Of a stretch of 64,000 nucleotides of DNA, positions 13,194 to 21,726 are shown in pieces. Under the pieces are notes generated by a model. The model did not search any database. It was not told the DNA's origin and saw only the letters and a list, made by a program, of their open reading frames with translations. Location of the stretch: positions 182,272-246,271 of the forward strand of contig DASUEU010000038.1 in assembly GCA_036274895.1 (NCBI GenBank). Direction: 5' to 3'. The DNA is from CALMKX01 sp036274895 (GTDB taxonomy: Bacteria; Acidobacteriota; Thermoanaerobaculia; Multivoradales; SZUA-115). The position numbers and the translations under genes were made by a program. The first letter of the stretch is position 1. The number at the start of each line of letters is the position of its first letter.

Positions 13194-16118
13194 CTAATTC
13201 CAGCGGAAGATCGCGCCGACCCGGAAAACCCGCGGCGAGAGGGTCTCGTTGACCTGGCCGTAGCGACCCAGCCGGGCGTCCACTTCGCGCTGCAGAACGT
13301 AGTCCTCGTTGAGCAGGTTGAAGCCGTCGATCGACAACTGGAAGGTCGCGTCTCCGAACGTGAAGTCCTTGCCCAGATGGGCGTCGACCGTGATCACGTC
13401 GTCGTTGCGAAAGTCGTCGAGGTCGCCCGACAGCTGCACCGTCCGGCTGCCCAAGGGGCCACCGCCGACTCGACTGCGTAGCGGCGGCGAGGGATAGCCC
13501 TCGCGGCCGGAGATCGACAGTCCGGCGTCAAAGCCCCACGGGCGGTCGGGAGCCACCTGATAGAGGCCGTTGAGGTTGAAGGACCAACGGCTGCCGGTGA
13601 AGACGCTGGCCTTGTTGCCCCCGGACCGTTCGACGTAGACCTCGTTCGTGTCCGAGTTGCCGAGAAAGTCGGTGACCACGTCGGTCGGATCGTCGAAGCG
13701 CACAAACTCGTCACCGATCTTCCAATCCCAGTCGGCGTAGGTCAGGTGGCCCCGCGCCGACCAACGATCGGCCAACCTCTTCTGGAAGGACAGCGTGATC
13801 CCGGTGTACTCCTGCTCGCGATCGCCGGTGGTGAGCAACGAGCCGGTGGTCGGGGTCAGGCCGTCGCGGATGGTGAAAGCGGGCACGGTGACGACCTGGC
13901 CGTTGGGCAGGGTCGCCGTGACGGTGCGGTCCTGGACATAGTCGTTCCGGGTGGCAAGCCGCGTCTGGCCGGTCGCGTCGTCGACCACGAAGGGCCGCAG
14001 CTCCGGAATGTCGGTGACCTTCCGGTAGGTCAGGGTGGCGCCGAAGGCGAAATTGGCCCCCACTCCCTGTTCCCAGCCCAATGTCAGCTCGTCGGAGAGA
14101 ATCGGATCGAGGTTGGGGTCGTTGGCATTCGGGGTCACCAGCGAGCCCGGATTGTCGGGGTCGAACCCATAGCCGTAGTAGAAGTACAGGGAGCCCCGCT
14201 CGTTGTCGTCGATCACCAGATCGCCGTCGGCATCGGTGAAGTAGAAGTAGGCGTAGCTGTAGCCGCCGGTGGGGTTGACCCGGAAGAGGTAAGGATTCTG
14301 GCCGAGCTGCTCGGTGTAGCGCGAGAAGCTGCCGCGCAGCAGGGTCTTGCGCTCCTCACCCGCCGCGTAGGTGACGCCCAGGCGCGGCACGATGGTCTCC
14401 CACTCGAAACCGCCGGCGTCGTTGCCCTGGAAGTCGAGAGGCGGCAGCAGGCCGTTGGCCTGGGGGTTGCCGGGATTGGTGGTCGCCAGGTTCTCTCCCG
14501 ACTGCTTGTCGTAGCGCAGGCCGGCCGTGATGGTCAGCCGGTCGAGGGTCATGGTGTCCTGGATCCAGGCCGACTGGTACTCCGAGATCACGGCCACCGT
14601 GCGGTCGCGAGGATAGACCGCGAGGTGCGTGGCACCGGCCTCGGCCGGCCCCAGGGCGATGACCCGGCGACCGCGCGGCCAGACGGTCTCGGAGAAGTTC
14701 TCCTGGTCGCGGAAGCCGATGCCGAACTTCAGCTCGTTGCTGGTCGCGCCGGCATTGAAGAAGTAGTGGCTGTCCAACCGCCACTGGTCGATCACCGCTT
14801 CCTGGGTGAAGTCGAAGTTGCTGCCCCGGCGCACGCCGTTCTCGTCATCGAAGACGTCAGCATCGAGGCCGCCCTGGCCCGCGAGGGTGAAGACCCCGTC
14901 GTCCCGGGCCCACAAGGCGTTGAACACCCAGCTCGAGCTGGGGATCCAGGAGACCTCGACCTTGTAGATGTCCTGGGGCGTCGTCTGGTCGAGCGTGGCC
15001 TCGGGCGCCCGGGTGGGGCCGGCACCGCGGCCGAACTTGAGCTTGTCGTTGGTCCAGTAGTGCGCCACGCCCGAGAGCTGGGAGTTGGCCTGGAAGTTGA
15101 GCTTGACGTTGTAGTCCTCGAGCTCGGTGTTGTCGTTCTGCTGGGAACGGGCAGAACCCGCGGCCGAAGGCACCAGGTTGCGGATGTCGCTCTTGCCGTA
15201 GGAGCCCCACAGCCAGAGGTGGTCGCGCACCAGGGGGCCGCCGATGTCCGCGCCGTACTCCTGCACGTTGTCGATCTCGTTGCCCACTCGGTCGTTGGCG
15301 GTGCCCGGCTCGTCGATGATCACGCTGGGCTCGGACTGCAGGCTGCCGTCGGTGCGCAGGTAGCGGGCGTTGACCTTGAGCTCGTTGCTGCCGCGCTTGG
15401 TGACCTGGTTGATGGTGACGCCGCCGGTGGCCACCGAGACGTCGGTCGAGGAGACCGTGAACTGCACCTCCTCGTAGGCGCCGAAGTCGAAATAGGTGGC
15501 GGAAGCGCCGACCGCGTTCATGTCGGTGAGCACCACGCCGTCGATGGCGAAGACGTTGTCACGGCCGCTCGAGCCGACACCCAGGAAGTTCGACTGCTGG
15601 CCGCTCTCGTTGCCGCCGACGTTGAAGCGGTCAACCTGGACGCCGGGTGCCTGCGAGAGCAGGGACCAGGGGTCACGGGCGGTCGGGACCTTGCTGAGCT
15701 CCTCCGGCGTGACCACTGCACCACGATGGACCCGCTTCTCGTCGAGCAGCGGGCTCTCGCCGGTGACGGTGATCGTCTCCGAGAGCTGGGCCGTGAGCTT
15801 GATCTCGATCGACACCCGGGCGCCGACGTTGACCGCCACGTCCGGCAGCTCTACGCTCGAGAAGCCCTCGAGCTCTGCCAGGACGGCGTAGACACCGGGC
15901 GACAGGTTGATGAAGCGGAACTGGCCGGCTTCATCCGTCACCTGGACCAGAGGGGCGGCAACGCCGGTGATGGTGACGGTGACGCCGGGAAGGGCTTGGC
16001 CATCCTGGTCCGTGACCACGCCGTACAGGTTGCCATACTGCAGCTGTGCCGCGGCCGGCACGGCCAGGGCGACGAGGAGCGCCCCCACGACCGCCGCGAG
16101 TCTCCGAAGAGCTCTCAT
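13194..16118 (-). CDS. Oar-like TonB-dependent receptor with carboxypeptidase-regulatory domain
   Basis: This 974-residue outer-membrane protein has a signal peptide (cleavage near PAAAQL) and an Ig-like carboxypeptidase-regulatory domain at about 28-105 (GVVTDQDGQALPGVTVTITG). A plug domain follows at about 115-250 (TVTGESPLLDEKR, PGVQVDRFNVGG). The rest is a long beta-barrel ending in FRVGAIFRWN, with aromatic residues near the C-terminus as barrel-assembly signals require. This architecture is typical of the expanded Oar/TonB families of Acidobacteriota and Bacteroidota, which import or bind large polymers. The substrate is unknown. AAGGAG precedes the ATG. The neighbouring sulfatase-like genes on the same strand suggest a substrate-capture function, but a strong terminator separates them. 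Confidence 0.9.
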   Translation of the reverse strand: MRALRRLAAVVGALLVALAVPAAAQLQYGNLYGVVTDQDGQALPGVTVTITGVAAPLVQVTDEAGQFRFINLSPGVYAVLAELEGFSSVELPDVAVNVGARVSIEIKLTAQLSETITVTGESPLLDEKRVHRGAVVTPEELSKVPTARDPWSLLSQAPGVQVDRFNVGGNESGQQSNFLGVGSSGRDNVFAIDGVVLTDMNAVGASATYFDFGAYEEVQFTVSSTDVSVATGGVTINQVTKRGSNELKVNARYLRTDGSLQSEPSVIIDEPGTANDRVGNEIDNVQEYGADIGGPLVRDHLWLWGSYGKSDIRNLVPSAAGSARSQQNDNTELEDYNVKLNFQANSQLSGVAHYWTNDKLKFGRGAGPTRAPEATLDQTTPQDIYKVEVSWIPSSSWVFNALWARDDGVFTLAGQGGLDADVFDDENGVRRGSNFDFTQEAVIDQWRLDSHYFFNAGATSNELKFGIGFRDQENFSETVWPRGRRVIALGPAEAGATHLAVYPRDRTVAVISEYQSAWIQDTMTLDRLTITAGLRYDKQSGENLATTNPGNPQANGLLPPLDFQGNDAGGFEWETIVPRLGVTYAAGEERKTLLRGSFSRYTEQLGQNPYLFRVNPTGGYSYAYFYFTDADGDLVIDDNERGSLYFYYGYGFDPDNPGSLVTPNANDPNLDPILSDELTLGWEQGVGANFAFGATLTYRKVTDIPELRPFVVDDATGQTRLATRNDYVQDRTVTATLPNGQVVTVPAFTIRDGLTPTTGSLLTTGDREQEYTGITLSFQKRLADRWSARGHLTYADWDWKIGDEFVRFDDPTDVVTDFLGNSDTNEVYVERSGGNKASVFTGSRWSFNLNGLYQVAPDRPWGFDAGLSISGREGYPSPPLRSRVGGGPLGSRTVQLSGDLDDFRNDDVITVDAHLGKDFTFGDATFQLSIDGFNLLNEDYVLQREVDARLGRYGQVNETLSPRVFRVGAIFRWN

Positions 16119-16192
16119 CCATGTCTCCTTTTTGCTTCGGTGAAGCGCTCAGAATCTTAGCGCAGGTCCATGGAGTCGGGTAAGCCCCGCGC

Positions 16193-16729
16193 CTAGAGCT
16201 TAAGGACCAGCTTGACCATGTCGTGAGCCGCGCCGTCCGGGTCGACGCCGTAAGCCGGGGCGAGCTGCTCTTCGAAGCCCAATCCCGTCAGGGTGTGCAC
16301 GGCGTCGGCTTCGAGATCGGCGATCAGCATGCAGGAGAGGTGGCGCAAGCCCTGGTCGCGGGCGATCGAAATGAAGGTGTTGACCAGCGTGGTGCCCAGC
16401 CCGAGGCCGCGGTAGGCCGGCTCCATCAGCCACTTGACGCGCCCCACCAGACGCAGGGGGCCGCGCTCTCGGCGGTGGAGGGTGGCGTCGGCGACCACCC
16501 GACTGCCGTCCAGGGCGAGGAGGGGGAGGACCTTGGCGTAGTCGACGTTTCGAGCCCAGCCGGCGACCACCGCCGGGTCGTCGATGTTGTCCCAGGCGAA
16601 GCGCCGAACTTCGGGAGGCAGGCCGTGAAAGAACTGGTAGAGGCCCTCGGCGTCACGTTCGGTGAAGGGCCGTATGAGCAACCGCTTGCCATCCCGCAGG
16701 ACGGCCTCCATGGGGAACCGATGGGGCAT
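16193..16729 (-). CDS. GNAT family N-acetyltransferase
   Basis: This 178-residue protein has the GNAT layout. LLIRPFTERDAEGLYQFF is beta1-alpha1, VGRVKWLMEPAYRGLGLGTT is beta4 with the acetyl-CoA pyrophosphate loop (RGLGLGT standing for R/QxxGxG/A), and NTFISIARDQGLRHLSCMLI is the last core part. The N-terminus DGKRLLIRPF is common in GNATs near or fused to acyl-CoA synthetases that acetylate proteins, but no such partner is nearby. GAGGAGG lies 6 bases before the ATG. The acceptor is unknown. Confidence 0.85.
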   Translation of the reverse strand: MPHRFPMEAVLRDGKRLLIRPFTERDAEGLYQFFHGLPPEVRRFAWDNIDDPAVVAGWARNVDYAKVLPLLALDGSRVVADATLHRRERGPLRLVGRVKWLMEPAYRGLGLGTTLVNTFISIARDQGLRHLSCMLIADLEADAVHTLTGLGFEEQLAPAYGVDPDGAAHDMVKLVLKL

Positions 16730-16850
16730 GCCGATCCTCCTCGAAAAAGCCGGTGGCCTCGGCGGCCCCGCCGGCGGAACGTAGCTGGGCCCAGAGATGC
16801 GACCCTGAGACTGCGATCTCTGGATCGTAGCAGGCTGCGGGGAGGAGGAG

Positions 16851-16879
16851 GCGCTGCGCCCCGGCCAGGGGCGCAGCGC
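16851..16879 (-). terminator. Strong hairpin after the 308-residue secreted protein gene
   Basis: GCGCTGCGCCCC and GGGGCGCAGCGC form a perfect 12-bp stem with a 5-nt loop, starting 11 bases after the stop of the gene on its right. No T-tract follows, so it may be an atypical terminator or a 3' stabiliser. Confidence 0.45.
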
Positions 16880-16889
16880 GGCAGCGAAG

Positions 16890-17816
16890 CTAGGGCAGGG
16901 TCAAGACCGAAGCGCAGGCCTGGTTGGGCAGCGCGGCGCAGACCCAGGTGCAGTGCAGATGGTCGCTTTCGCACTCACCCGCCGGCTCGTCCCACTGGGG
17001 GTTGTCGTCCAGGCCGGTGCAGTGGCAGGTGTAGTAGGGGCACAGCGGCGTCGGGCAGGAGACCCCGACCTGGGTGGTCATGATCTCGCCGGTGGGCATG
17101 CCGTCCTTGAGCACGGCGGGCTCGACGCCGGCGAGGAAGTTCGAGGGGCCGGGGAGGACGGCATCGACCACCCGGTCGCCGTCGGTGTCGACCCGGATCG
17201 TGCGGCCGGCCTCTGCAGGCTGGAAGCTCCACACCGAGTAGGTGCCCGGCCCCAGGCTGATGCGCTTGACCAGCTCACGGGCCGGGTGCGGGTTGCCCTG
17301 GGCCGGCGTGAAGGTCAGCTTGACGTTGAGCAGGAGAGGCGCCCGGTAGGTGCCCCCGCGCTCCGAGGTGCGCACGATCTTCATCTCGGTCATCGGCTGC
17401 TCGCCGGTGAGGGAAGCCGCCACGTCGTAGGCGCCGCAGCTGGTCACAACCGGCTCGGCGCTCACCAGCGACAGGGCCAGAAGCTGGATGCGCGTGCTGG
17501 CCACACCGTCGCGGTCGAAGGTGGCGTCGTCCAGCCTCTGGACGATGGTGTCGACGGTCCCGAGGGTGCCCGCCGGCTCGGTGGCGAGCGGCCGACCGTA
17601 GAGCTGGACCTCGCCCGCAAAGGGCGCCGAGCCCTCACAGAAGAAGCCCGCGGGGATGGGGTCCCGCTCGAAGCTCGAGACCGTGAGCTTGCCTCCCGCC
17701 GTCGCCCACAGATCCGCTCCTTTGGTGACCGTCTGGCTGCCCCAGAGGGGAGCAACGGCGAGAACGGCCACAGCCACACCGATGGCAATCCGTAGCGCAA
17801 AGCGCTGCTCGACCAT
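16890..17816 (-). CDS. Exported cysteine-containing protein of unknown function
   Basis: This 308-residue protein opens with an N-terminal signal segment (IAIGVAVAVLAVAPLWGSQ). The central part is beta-rich (GGKLTVSSFERDPIPAGFFC, VQLYGRPLATEPAGTLGTVD). The C-terminus contains a dense cluster of cysteines and histidines (SCPTPLCPYYTCHCTG, CESDHLHCTWVCAALPNQAC) that probably form disulfides outside the cytoplasm. I do not recognise a family. The ATG at 17814-17816 with AAGGAG upstream is preferred over the GTG one codon earlier. It is divergent from the lipase-like gene across 168 bp. Confidence 0.7.
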   Translation of the reverse strand: MVEQRFALRIAIGVAVAVLAVAPLWGSQTVTKGADLWATAGGKLTVSSFERDPIPAGFFCEGSAPFAGEVQLYGRPLATEPAGTLGTVDTIVQRLDDATFDRDGVASTRIQLLALSLVSAEPVVTSCGAYDVAASLTGEQPMTEMKIVRTSERGGTYRAPLLLNVKLTFTPAQGNPHPARELVKRISLGPGTYSVWSFQPAEAGRTIRVDTDGDRVVDAVLPGPSNFLAGVEPAVLKDGMPTGEIMTTQVGVSCPTPLCPYYTCHCTGLDDNPQWDEPAGECESDHLHCTWVCAALPNQACASVLTLP

Positions 17817-17984
17817 CACTTGCTCCTTTCAGACCGATGTCTACCTGGAAATATGCAAGCAGACACCGCGACCGGGACAGGGCAGTCAGCGGCGAGATCC
17901 CGGGTTTCCCCTTTTCCCCCGGCTGCGGCACCTTGGCTAGCAGACCTGTCCGACTCACGGAAGGACCGTTCACGGAGGAAACCC

Positions 17985-18839
17985 ATGCAGAGGTGGATTC
18001 TCTCGCTCGCCCTGGCCCTGCTCGCTGCGGGCCCCGCCCTGGCCACGACCGGAGTGGCCTTCGTCCACGGCACCGGCCAGCAGACCGACGCCCTCAACAA
18101 CTACTGGACCGCCGAATTCGTCAGCTCGGTGCGCCAGGGCCTGCCCGACACCAGCAAGTACGTGGTGATCAACTGCGACTTCAGCCAGTACATGTGGACC
18201 TCGGGGGCCGCCGGCTGCCTGGCCGGCCAGCTCCACAACTTCATCACCACCAAAGGGATCACCGACCTGGTGGTGATCACCCACTCCAACGGCGGCAACG
18301 TCATGCGCTGGATCATGTCGAACCCGACCTGGGACAGCCGCTATCCGACGATCATCTCGCGCATCCGCTGGGTCAACGCCCTGGCCCCCTCGAGCCTGGG
18401 CACACCGCTGGCCGACGCGGTGACCAGCGGCACGATCTTCGAGCAGGCGGTGGGCTGGTTGCTGGGCTACGCCAGTGACGCGGTGAAGATGCAGCAGACC
18501 AGCTGGATGGCCTCCTACAACGCCAGCTGGCTCTACGGCACGGCGGGCCGCCCGGCCCTGCCCAAGGGCTTCTGGGACGTGGTGGGCAGCGACGTCGAGA
18601 CGGCGATCTGGGATCCGGACAGCTACTGCGGCGGCTACGACCTCAACCTCGGTCTCGAGGTCACGCAGGCCTGGCTCGCGAGCTGCTCGGACGGCTTCCT
18701 CAACTGCACCAGCCAGGCCGGAGCCGGCACCGTGTGGTTCTACGACACCTCGGTCACCGCCGGGGGCGAGCCCCTCTCCCACAACCAGAGCCGGCGCAAG
18801 TGCTTCGGGCTCGACGTCATCCTGCGCAACGACCTGTAG
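17985..18839 (+). CDS. Secreted alpha/beta-hydrolase, lipase-like
   Basis: This 284-residue exported protein has a signal peptide (ALALLAAGPALATTG). The alpha/beta-hydrolase features are an oxyanion-side HG motif (AFVHGTGQ, residues 25-32) and a nucleophile elbow VITHSNGGNV with Ser101, as in lipases. Several cysteines (C64, C78 and later CGG, SCSDG, NC) suggest disulfides. The likely role is an extracellular or periplasmic esterase. GGAGG is well placed before the ATG. The next gene begins 12 bases after the stop and shares the transcript; pairs of an esterase with a DUF4785-like protein may act together on one substrate, which is an inference. Confidence 0.72.
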   Translation: MQRWILSLALALLAAGPALATTGVAFVHGTGQQTDALNNYWTAEFVSSVRQGLPDTSKYVVINCDFSQYMWTSGAAGCLAGQLHNFITTKGITDLVVITHSNGGNVMRWIMSNPTWDSRYPTIISRIRWVNALAPSSLGTPLADAVTSGTIFEQAVGWLLGYASDAVKMQQTSWMASYNASWLYGTAGRPALPKGFWDVVGSDVETAIWDPDSYCGGYDLNLGLEVTQAWLASCSDGFLNCTSQAGAGTVWFYDTSVTAGGEPLSHNQSRRKCFGLDVILRNDL

Positions 18840-18851
18840 GAGGAGACGACC

Positions 18852-20105
18852 ATGAGAACCTCGACGTTCGCCGCCTCCCTCGCCCTCACCACCGCACTCG
18901 CCCTGCCCGCCGTCAGCGGCGCGCAGCTCCTCGCCAGCCGTTCGGGTGACCTCGTCCCCTCGCGCCTGGTCGCTCCGCCGGCCGGCCCCTCGCTCAATGA
19001 CAGCCGGGACGCCGTTTCCTTCGCTTGGCCCCTGCCCGCCGGACAGTCCATCGCCGGCGGCATCCCGGCGGTCTCGGCCGCCAGCCGCGAGTACTGGCTG
19101 CGGCTCTCCGCCGAAGAGCTGGTGCGGGGCGTGGCCCTGCCGACCACCGCCGCACGCGCCCTGGTGCGCATCCACCCCGCCGCCGGCGCGCGGCAAGGGG
19201 CCTCCGGCCCGGCCGTCGATCCCGCCACCGTGGTCCTCACCGACCGCACCGGCCGCTCCTTCGGCTCCGGCCAGGGTATGGAGCTGCTGGTCGGCGAAGC
19301 CGAGCTGGCCCAGGCCGGGGTGCCCTTCCCGGCCGGCACGACCGCCTTCCGCCTGAGCGCGGAGGTCGGCTCGGGCTTGCTGCGGCTGGCGGTGCCGGAC
19401 CTCGCCGCGGACCCGGCGGCGCCCTACCTGGTGCACGTCTTCGAGCCCGAGAGCAGCGTCGAGCTGACGGTCTCCCTGCCCAGGGGGCTGTACCTCCACG
19501 GTGAGTCGCTGGGCCTCGAGCTGACGGCATCAGCCGCCGGCAAGGCCCTGCCGCTCGCCAGCGCCACGGCCTTCGTCACCTCGCCGTCGGGCCGGGCCTG
19601 GTCGCTGCCGCTGTCGACTAGCCAGGGCCGGATGCGCGGGGTGCTGCGCCTCGACGCCCGCGAGCCCGCCCAGGGCGGACTGTGGGAGGTGCACGTGGTC
19701 GGCGACGGCACCGCCGGCGAGGCCAAGTTCCTGCGCAACGCCCGCGCCGCCTTCGCCGTGGCCCTGCCCAGCGCTCGCCTGACCGGTGGGGTGAAGGTGG
19801 CCAGGGACGCTGCCGGTCTCTCCCTGCGTCTCGACGTCGAGACCGCCGCTGCCGGCCGCTTCGAGGTTCGCGGCGTGCTCTACGGCCGCGATGCCCGCGG
19901 CGAGGCCCGGCCCCTCGCCCAGGCTCACGCTGCGGCCTGGCTCGACAAGGGCCCCGGCAGCCTCACCCTCGTCGTGCCCGCCGAGCTGTTGGCGGGCTCC
20001 GCCCTCACCGCCCCCTTCGAGCTGCGTCACCTCGAGCTGATCGATCAGGGACGGATGGGCGTGCTCCACCGCCAGGATCTCGCCCTTTCCGCCTTGACAC
20101 CGTGA
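18852..20105 (+). CDS. Exported DUF4785-like protein
   Basis: This 417-residue protein has a signal peptide (TTALALPAVSGAQ). The region around SREYWLRLSAEELVRGVAL and TTAARALVRIHP resembles DUF4785 proteins known from Lysobacter/Xanthomonas-type bacteria. Beta-sandwich-like repeats follow (VSLPRGLYLHGESLGLELTA, ATAFVTSPSGRAWSLPLST). No catalytic motif is visible. GGAGGAG lies just before the ATG, only a few bases after the lipase-like gene stops, so the two form an operon. The family match is from memory of the motif and is moderately certain; the function is unknown. Confidence 0.68.
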   Translation: MRTSTFAASLALTTALALPAVSGAQLLASRSGDLVPSRLVAPPAGPSLNDSRDAVSFAWPLPAGQSIAGGIPAVSAASREYWLRLSAEELVRGVALPTTAARALVRIHPAAGARQGASGPAVDPATVVLTDRTGRSFGSGQGMELLVGEAELAQAGVPFPAGTTAFRLSAEVGSGLLRLAVPDLAADPAAPYLVHVFEPESSVELTVSLPRGLYLHGESLGLELTASAAGKALPLASATAFVTSPSGRAWSLPLSTSQGRMRGVLRLDAREPAQGGLWEVHVVGDGTAGEAKFLRNARAAFAVALPSARLTGGVKVARDAAGLSLRLDVETAAAGRFEVRGVLYGRDARGEARPLAQAHAAAWLDKGPGSLTLVVPAELLAGSALTAPFELRHLELIDQGRMGVLHRQDLALSALTP

Positions 20106-20175
20106 GCGCCGCGCTCGAAAGCGCTAAGATGAACAGCGGTCTCCCCGAAGAGGCCGCTGTTCTCGTCTCTCACCC

Positions 20176-21015
20176 ATGGCCCTCGACCCGATCACCGCCC
20201 GCTGCCAGCTGCTGGCTCTCTTCGAGAAGCCGGAGCCCGAGATCGATCTCGCCCGGGCGGCTCTGCTCGTCAGTGCCGAACTGGTCGCCGGGGTGGAGAT
20301 CGAGGCCTGCTTGGACGAGATCGATCGCATGGCCGATGAGGTCCGGCCTCGTCTCGCCGCCTGCCGTTCGGACCTCGATCAGCTGCTGACCCTCAACCAC
20401 TACCTCTTCTCCGAGCTCGGCTTCCGCGGCAACGAGGACGACTACTACGACCCGCGGAACTCTTTCCTCCACGAGCTGCTCGGCCGCCGGCTCGGCATCC
20501 CGATCTCGCTCGCCGTGGTGACCATCGAGGTCGGGCGCCGCATCGGGGTACCGATCGAGGGCATCGCCTTCCCGGGGCATTTCTTGGTCCGCCACGCCCG
20601 CCAGCGCTACCTGATCTTCGACCCCTTCCACGGTGGTGACGTGCTCACCCTGACCGAGTGCGCCGAGCTGTTCTCCCGCGTGGCCGGGGCCGACGACGGC
20701 TTCGAGTCGCGCTACCTGCAGCCGGCCGGGGCGCGCGAGATGATGGTGCGGCTGGTGACCAACTTGAAGAGCATCTACCTGAAGCAGAACCGGGTGGCCG
20801 AAGCCCTGCGGATGGTCGAGCTGCTGCTCTGCCTCCAGCCCGGCGACCCGCAGAACCTGCGCGACCGGGGCCTGTTGCGGGTGCAGGCCGGCGAGCTGGG
20901 CTCCGGCATCGAGGACCTCGAGACCTACCTCGCCCTCGACCCCGAGCCGCCCGACCAGCAAACGGTAGAAGCCTTGATCGCCCGCGCCCGCGAAGGCTCA
21001 CCGACGGTTCACTGA
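20176..21015 (+). CDS. SirB1-type transglutaminase-like protein with TPR tail
   Basis: The 279-residue protein matches the SirB1/YchA family. The core FRGNEDDYYDPRNSFLHELL is followed by RLGIPISLAVVTIEVGRRIG, GIAFPGHFLVRH and YLIFDPFHGG. The family has a transglutaminase-like fold, but the active-site Cys of true transglutaminases is absent here, as is usual for SirB1. The C-terminal 80 residues form TPR-type helices (LKSIYLKQNRVAEALRMVEL, NLRDRGLLRVQAGELGSGIE). The molecular role of the family is not well defined. The length is normal. No good Shine-Dalgarno is visible before the ATG. Confidence 0.85.
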   Translation: MALDPITARCQLLALFEKPEPEIDLARAALLVSAELVAGVEIEACLDEIDRMADEVRPRLAACRSDLDQLLTLNHYLFSELGFRGNEDDYYDPRNSFLHELLGRRLGIPISLAVVTIEVGRRIGVPIEGIAFPGHFLVRHARQRYLIFDPFHGGDVLTLTECAELFSRVAGADDGFESRYLQPAGAREMMVRLVTNLKSIYLKQNRVAEALRMVELLLCLQPGDPQNLRDRGLLRVQAGELGSGIEDLETYLALDPEPPDQQTVEALIARAREGSPTVH

Positions 21016-21071
21016 CGGCTGCGCCTCCGGCGCGCTCGAACACTCAGTGGAACCACGCCGGATCACCTTGC

Positions 21072-21395
21072 TCAAGGGTCACGGTGCTGGCGCTCGGCTT
21101 CGCGAGCCAAGACTCGCTCGAGTTCGGCCTGCCTGGCATCGTGGAGCACTCGAGCCACTTCGAGTACGTCTGCAAGGACCCGGTAGAGCACCCGATGCCG
21201 TTGATAGTGGGAGACGCGAAGCCCGCTCGACTCGACGAGTAGCCGGCCCAGGCTTGGGTTCGCGCCGAGAATCTCGAGGTGCTCGCGCAGGCCAGCCATG
21301 TACCGCTGCTTCTGCAGAGCACCAAACTCCTGGGCGGTATGGCGGGCGATGCTGCCAACGTCGCCGCGAGCCTGCGAGCTGAGGACGACCCTCAT
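21072..21395 (-). CDS. RelE/ParE family toxin
   Basis: This 107-residue protein has the RelE/ParE pattern. It opens MRVVLSSQARGDVGSIARHT, has the helix pair up to LGRLLVESSGL, and ends with the strand pair RVSHYQRHRVLYRVLADVLEVARVLHDAR, where RVLY..VLEV..VLHDAR is the usual RelE/ParE core. Such toxins either cleave mRNA on the ribosome (RelE) or poison gyrase (ParE); HDAR endings are common in both, so the target cannot be assigned. The ATG overlaps the antitoxin stop by 4 bp (ATGA), so antitoxin is made first. Confidence 0.85.
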   Translation of the reverse strand: MRVVLSSQARGDVGSIARHTAQEFGALQKQRYMAGLREHLEILGANPSLGRLLVESSGLRVSHYQRHRVLYRVLADVLEVARVLHDARQAELERVLAREAERQHRDP

Positions 21396-21721
21396 CCGGC
21401 CCGCCGTGGCCTCCAACCCGGAGGCACTGCCAGGCTCTCTGACTCGAGGTCGCCGGGATCTGCGTTGCAGATTTCCTCCCACAGCTCGGGAGTGAGCTCC
21501 TCGAATGGGCCTTCGAAGCCCTTCTCGATCTCGCGCTGCCAGAATGCCAGAGTTCGCTCGTGCTCGCGGATGGTGGCCTCGACGAGCTGGTCGTACTGAG
21601 CCAGCGACATGAAGACGGCAACCGGCTGGCCGTCCGTCTGGACCAGCAGCGGTTCTCCTTGGGCTCGGGCGACCGTCTCCTCTGGGTGCTCCGACACTTC
21701 AGCGAGCGAGATCGTGGTCAT
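21392..21721 (-). CDS. Phd/YefM-like antitoxin
   Basis: This 109-residue protein opens with TTISLAEVSEHPEETVARAQ and continues PLLVQTDGQPVAVFMSLAQY. This is the N-terminal DNA-binding and dimerisation pattern of Phd/YefM antitoxins, which repress their own operon and neutralise the partner toxin through the C-terminus. AGGAG lies about 8 bases before the ATG, partly over the stop of the EamA gene, so the pair is at least partly expressed from the transporter transcript. It is followed with a 4-bp overlap by the toxin gene. Confidence 0.86.
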   Translation of the reverse strand: MTTISLAEVSEHPEETVARAQGEPLLVQTDGQPVAVFMSLAQYDQLVEATIREHERTLAFWQREIEKGFEGPFEELTPELWEEICNADPGDLESESLAVPPGWRPRRAG

Positions 21722-21726
21722 GGGCG

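Noticed and set aside
13746..16160. An open frame of about 800 codons antisense to the TonB receptor gene
   Set aside because: Such long antisense frames arise from high third-position GC on the real strand. The translation is low-complexity (Gly, Val, Arg, Glu) with no domain, while the opposite strand encodes a full receptor.
20094..20130. TTGACA followed by TAAGAT upstream of the SirB1-like gene
   Set aside because: The spacer is 25 bases, far beyond the 16-19 usable by sigma-70, so I do not call it a promoter although the -35 hexamer is perfect.
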